The notes beneath the pieces were generated by a model, which worked only from the letters and a program-made list of their open reading frames with translations, ran no database searches and was not told the origin of the DNA. From the NCBI GenBank assembly GCA_900100245.1, contig FNEU01000001.1, positions 124,001 to 188,000 of the forward strand: a DNA stretch of 64,000 nucleotides. The letters run 5' to 3'. Positions 62,880 through 64,000 of this stretch are shown here, in pieces (the stretch's first letter is position 1; every line of letters starts with the position of its first letter). The DNA comes from Lachnospiraceae bacterium G41. GTDB lineage: Bacteria > Bacillota > Clostridia > Lachnospirales > Lachnospiraceae. Both the position numbers and the translations under genes were made by a program.

Positions 62880-64000
62880 TTATTTCATTAGTTCAGGTTT
62901 GAGAATGATCTCATTTGCGGGAATAGCTTCCATTTTTAGTTTGTCAGCTATTTCATCGCCATACAGGAAGCTAAACAGTTGATATGCGGATCGATTGTTT
63001 AGCTTTTTCCTTGTATAAGAGTTTATGTGATTCATCATAAGCTGCACCTTATCCTGTGTAAGGTCCTTAAACGAAGTTCCTTTTGGAATAATGCGTCTTA
63101 TGAATTCATGTGTAACTTCTATCCCGCCTTTTTGATTTGATCTTTGAGGGTCACAATAAAAAACATAAGTCCTTCTGTTTCCTTCTTTATCGAATTCTAA
63201 TGAAGCAGGATCCGTAAACTCGCTCCCTCTATCCGTAAGTATCACTTGAAACATTTCGCAGAAACGCTCACGGCCAAGAAGATTATAAAGATTGTTAATG
63301 ATTTCAGTCACAGACCTGGCAGTATTGGCTTCTCTTAAGAAAGCAAGCATGCATGTACTGTTTCTAAAGAATAAAGTTAATAGCACTTTAGTCGAATCTC
63401 TCTTCCCTTCTACGGAATCCATTTCAACCACAGCATAATCCGGATGTTCTTCCATGAAAGCCAGAAAATCTTCATACGTTCTCCCTACATGACATTTTTT
63501 ATCAATACGTACGGTTTTCTTCTTTTTTCTTTTCCTGTGTCCAACTTTACGCGGAAGATCTAAATTTCCTATTGATAAAAGTCCTGCATCTATATAGTTA
63601 TATATTGTCCTTTCATCCACCATTATCAAATCTGCATTGTTTGAGCATATCTGATGAATCGACTGTCCTTGCTTTACCAAAGGAGATACCACTTCATCTA
63701 GTCTTTTTAATTCTTCCGGTGTAAGGTCTATGCCCTGTCTTGATTCGCTGCGTTTCTTTTCATATGCTTTCTGTGCTTCCTTGGCATCATACATTTTCTT
63801 TTCGAGAGTACATGATTTTATATGGCTGCACGAATTGCACACATAAGGCGCTTTTGCAAGTTTAACGCATTTATGCTCAACAAAGTCAGGACAGTTTTCA
63901 TTACAATCAGCACATAATGAACAGTAATTCTGATGGTGGCGGAGAAAATGGGTTACATGGCAATCTGCTCCGCAAATATACGTCTTGGTGCATTTCCTTC
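62880..64000 (-). CDS. IS30-family transposase (5' end outside window)
   Basis: The frame stays open from the GTG at 63842 to the window edge, so the gene starts beyond 64000. The extra N-terminal part is Cys/His-rich (CTKTYICGADCHVTHFLRHH..., CSLCADCNENCPDF), probably zinc-binding, followed by CNSCSHIKSC. A helix-turn-helix region (LTPEELKRLDEVVSPLVKQGQSIHQIC...DERTIYNYIDAG) and the DDE core follow: VVEMDSVEG, ILTDRGSEF and the Glu in NQKGGIEVTHEFIRR. The catalytic core is complete. The stop codon lies about 50 bases from the repeat cluster. Confidence 0.9.
   Translation of the reverse strand, partial: RKCTKTYICGADCHVTHFLRHHQNYCSLCADCNENCPDFVEHKCVKLAKAPYVCNSCSHIKSCTLEKKMYDAKEAQKAYEKKRSESRQGIDLTPEELKRLDEVVSPLVKQGQSIHQICSNNADLIMVDERTIYNYIDAGLLSIGNLDLPRKVGHRKRKKKKTVRIDKKCHVGRTYEDFLAFMEEHPDYAVVEMDSVEGKRDSTKVLLTLFFRNSTCMLAFLREANTARSVTEIINNLYNLLGRERFCEMFQVILTDRGSEFTDPASLEFDKEGNRRTYVFYCDPQRSNQKGGIEVTHEFIRRIIPKGTSFKDLTQDKVQLMMNHINSYTRKKLNNRSAYQLFSFLYGDEIADKLKMEAIPANEIILKPELMK

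Larger units (their letters stand above)
62583..64000 (-). mobile_element. IS30-family insertion sequence, truncated by the window edge
   Basis: An IS30-type transposase gene plus a repeat-rich end at 62583-62833. The other end lies outside the window, so boundaries and target duplications cannot be given. Confidence 0.75.

Noticed and set aside
1-64000. tRNA, rRNA, prophage or replication origin
   Set aside because: No cloverleaf, rRNA-like segment, phage structural gene or DnaA-box cluster was recognised on reading both strands.

Overview
The window is low-GC Firmicute chromosome, most likely a Lachnospiraceae-type clostridium (Butyrivibrio and relatives). Evidence: a PolC-type replicative polymerase, the Clostridia-like order rpsB-tsf-pyrH-frr-uppS-cdsA-dxr-rseP-ispG-polC, a FliA/WhiG-type sigma factor beside a coiled-coil membrane protein, strong GGAGG ribosome sites and several TTG starts. 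Almost everything is on the minus strand. Exceptions are the partial citrate synthase at the left edge, a 31-residue toxin-like peptide at 16846 and one epimerase/reductase gene at 55207.

Region 1 (1-27.4 kb) is housekeeping: citrate synthase end, threonine synthase plus a response-regulator diguanylate cyclase, a flotillin, PolC, isoprenoid genes (ispG, dxr, uppS), site-2 protease, CdsA, Frr, PyrH, then bactofilin, a polysaccharide deacetylase, EF-Ts, S2, an MltG-like LysM protein, a coiled-coil protein, a FliA/WhiG sigma factor, a PilZ protein and TopA. A compact convergent module between pyrH and the bactofilin gene looks like a type I toxin-antitoxin locus. A family of GTGCCAGGCAC-type palindromes is scattered between these genes.

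Region 2 (27.4-40.8 kb) is surface chemistry. A run of genes builds a 2-aminoethylphosphonate head group: a HTH-nucleotidyltransferase, an AEP transaminase, a PEP mutase with a fused cytidylyltransferase, and phosphonopyruvate decarboxylase. It is followed by CDP-glucose 4,6-dehydratase, a HTH-GHKL ATPase-STAS-like protein, CDP-6-deoxyhexulose 3-dehydrase (RfbH) and a large membrane protein. Upstream are a frameshifted membrane-protein gene and a sulfatase-superfamily membrane protein.

Region 3 (40.8-49 kb) is a type IV pilus cluster: prepilin peptidase, a PilM-PilN fusion, PilO, and four pseudopilin-like or PilX-like proteins. PilB, PilC and PilT are not in the window. The major pilin gene lies 13 kb away at 61.9-62.3 kb.

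Region 4 (49.3-61.8 kb), between the pilus genes, is a glycan locus: PseB-like dehydratase, acetyltransferase, flippase, a TPP enzyme, a GT2 glycosyltransferase, an epimerase/reductase, RfbF, a C-methyltransferase-like protein, a radical SAM/SPASM protein and a YfhO protein. RfbF here plus RfbG and RfbH in region 2 complete a route to CDP-4-keto-3,6-dideoxyglucose. The TPP enzyme suggests a branched (yersiniose-like) sugar, which is inference. The right edge (62.6-64 kb) is an IS30-family element, truncated by the window, with a cluster of short repeats at its end.
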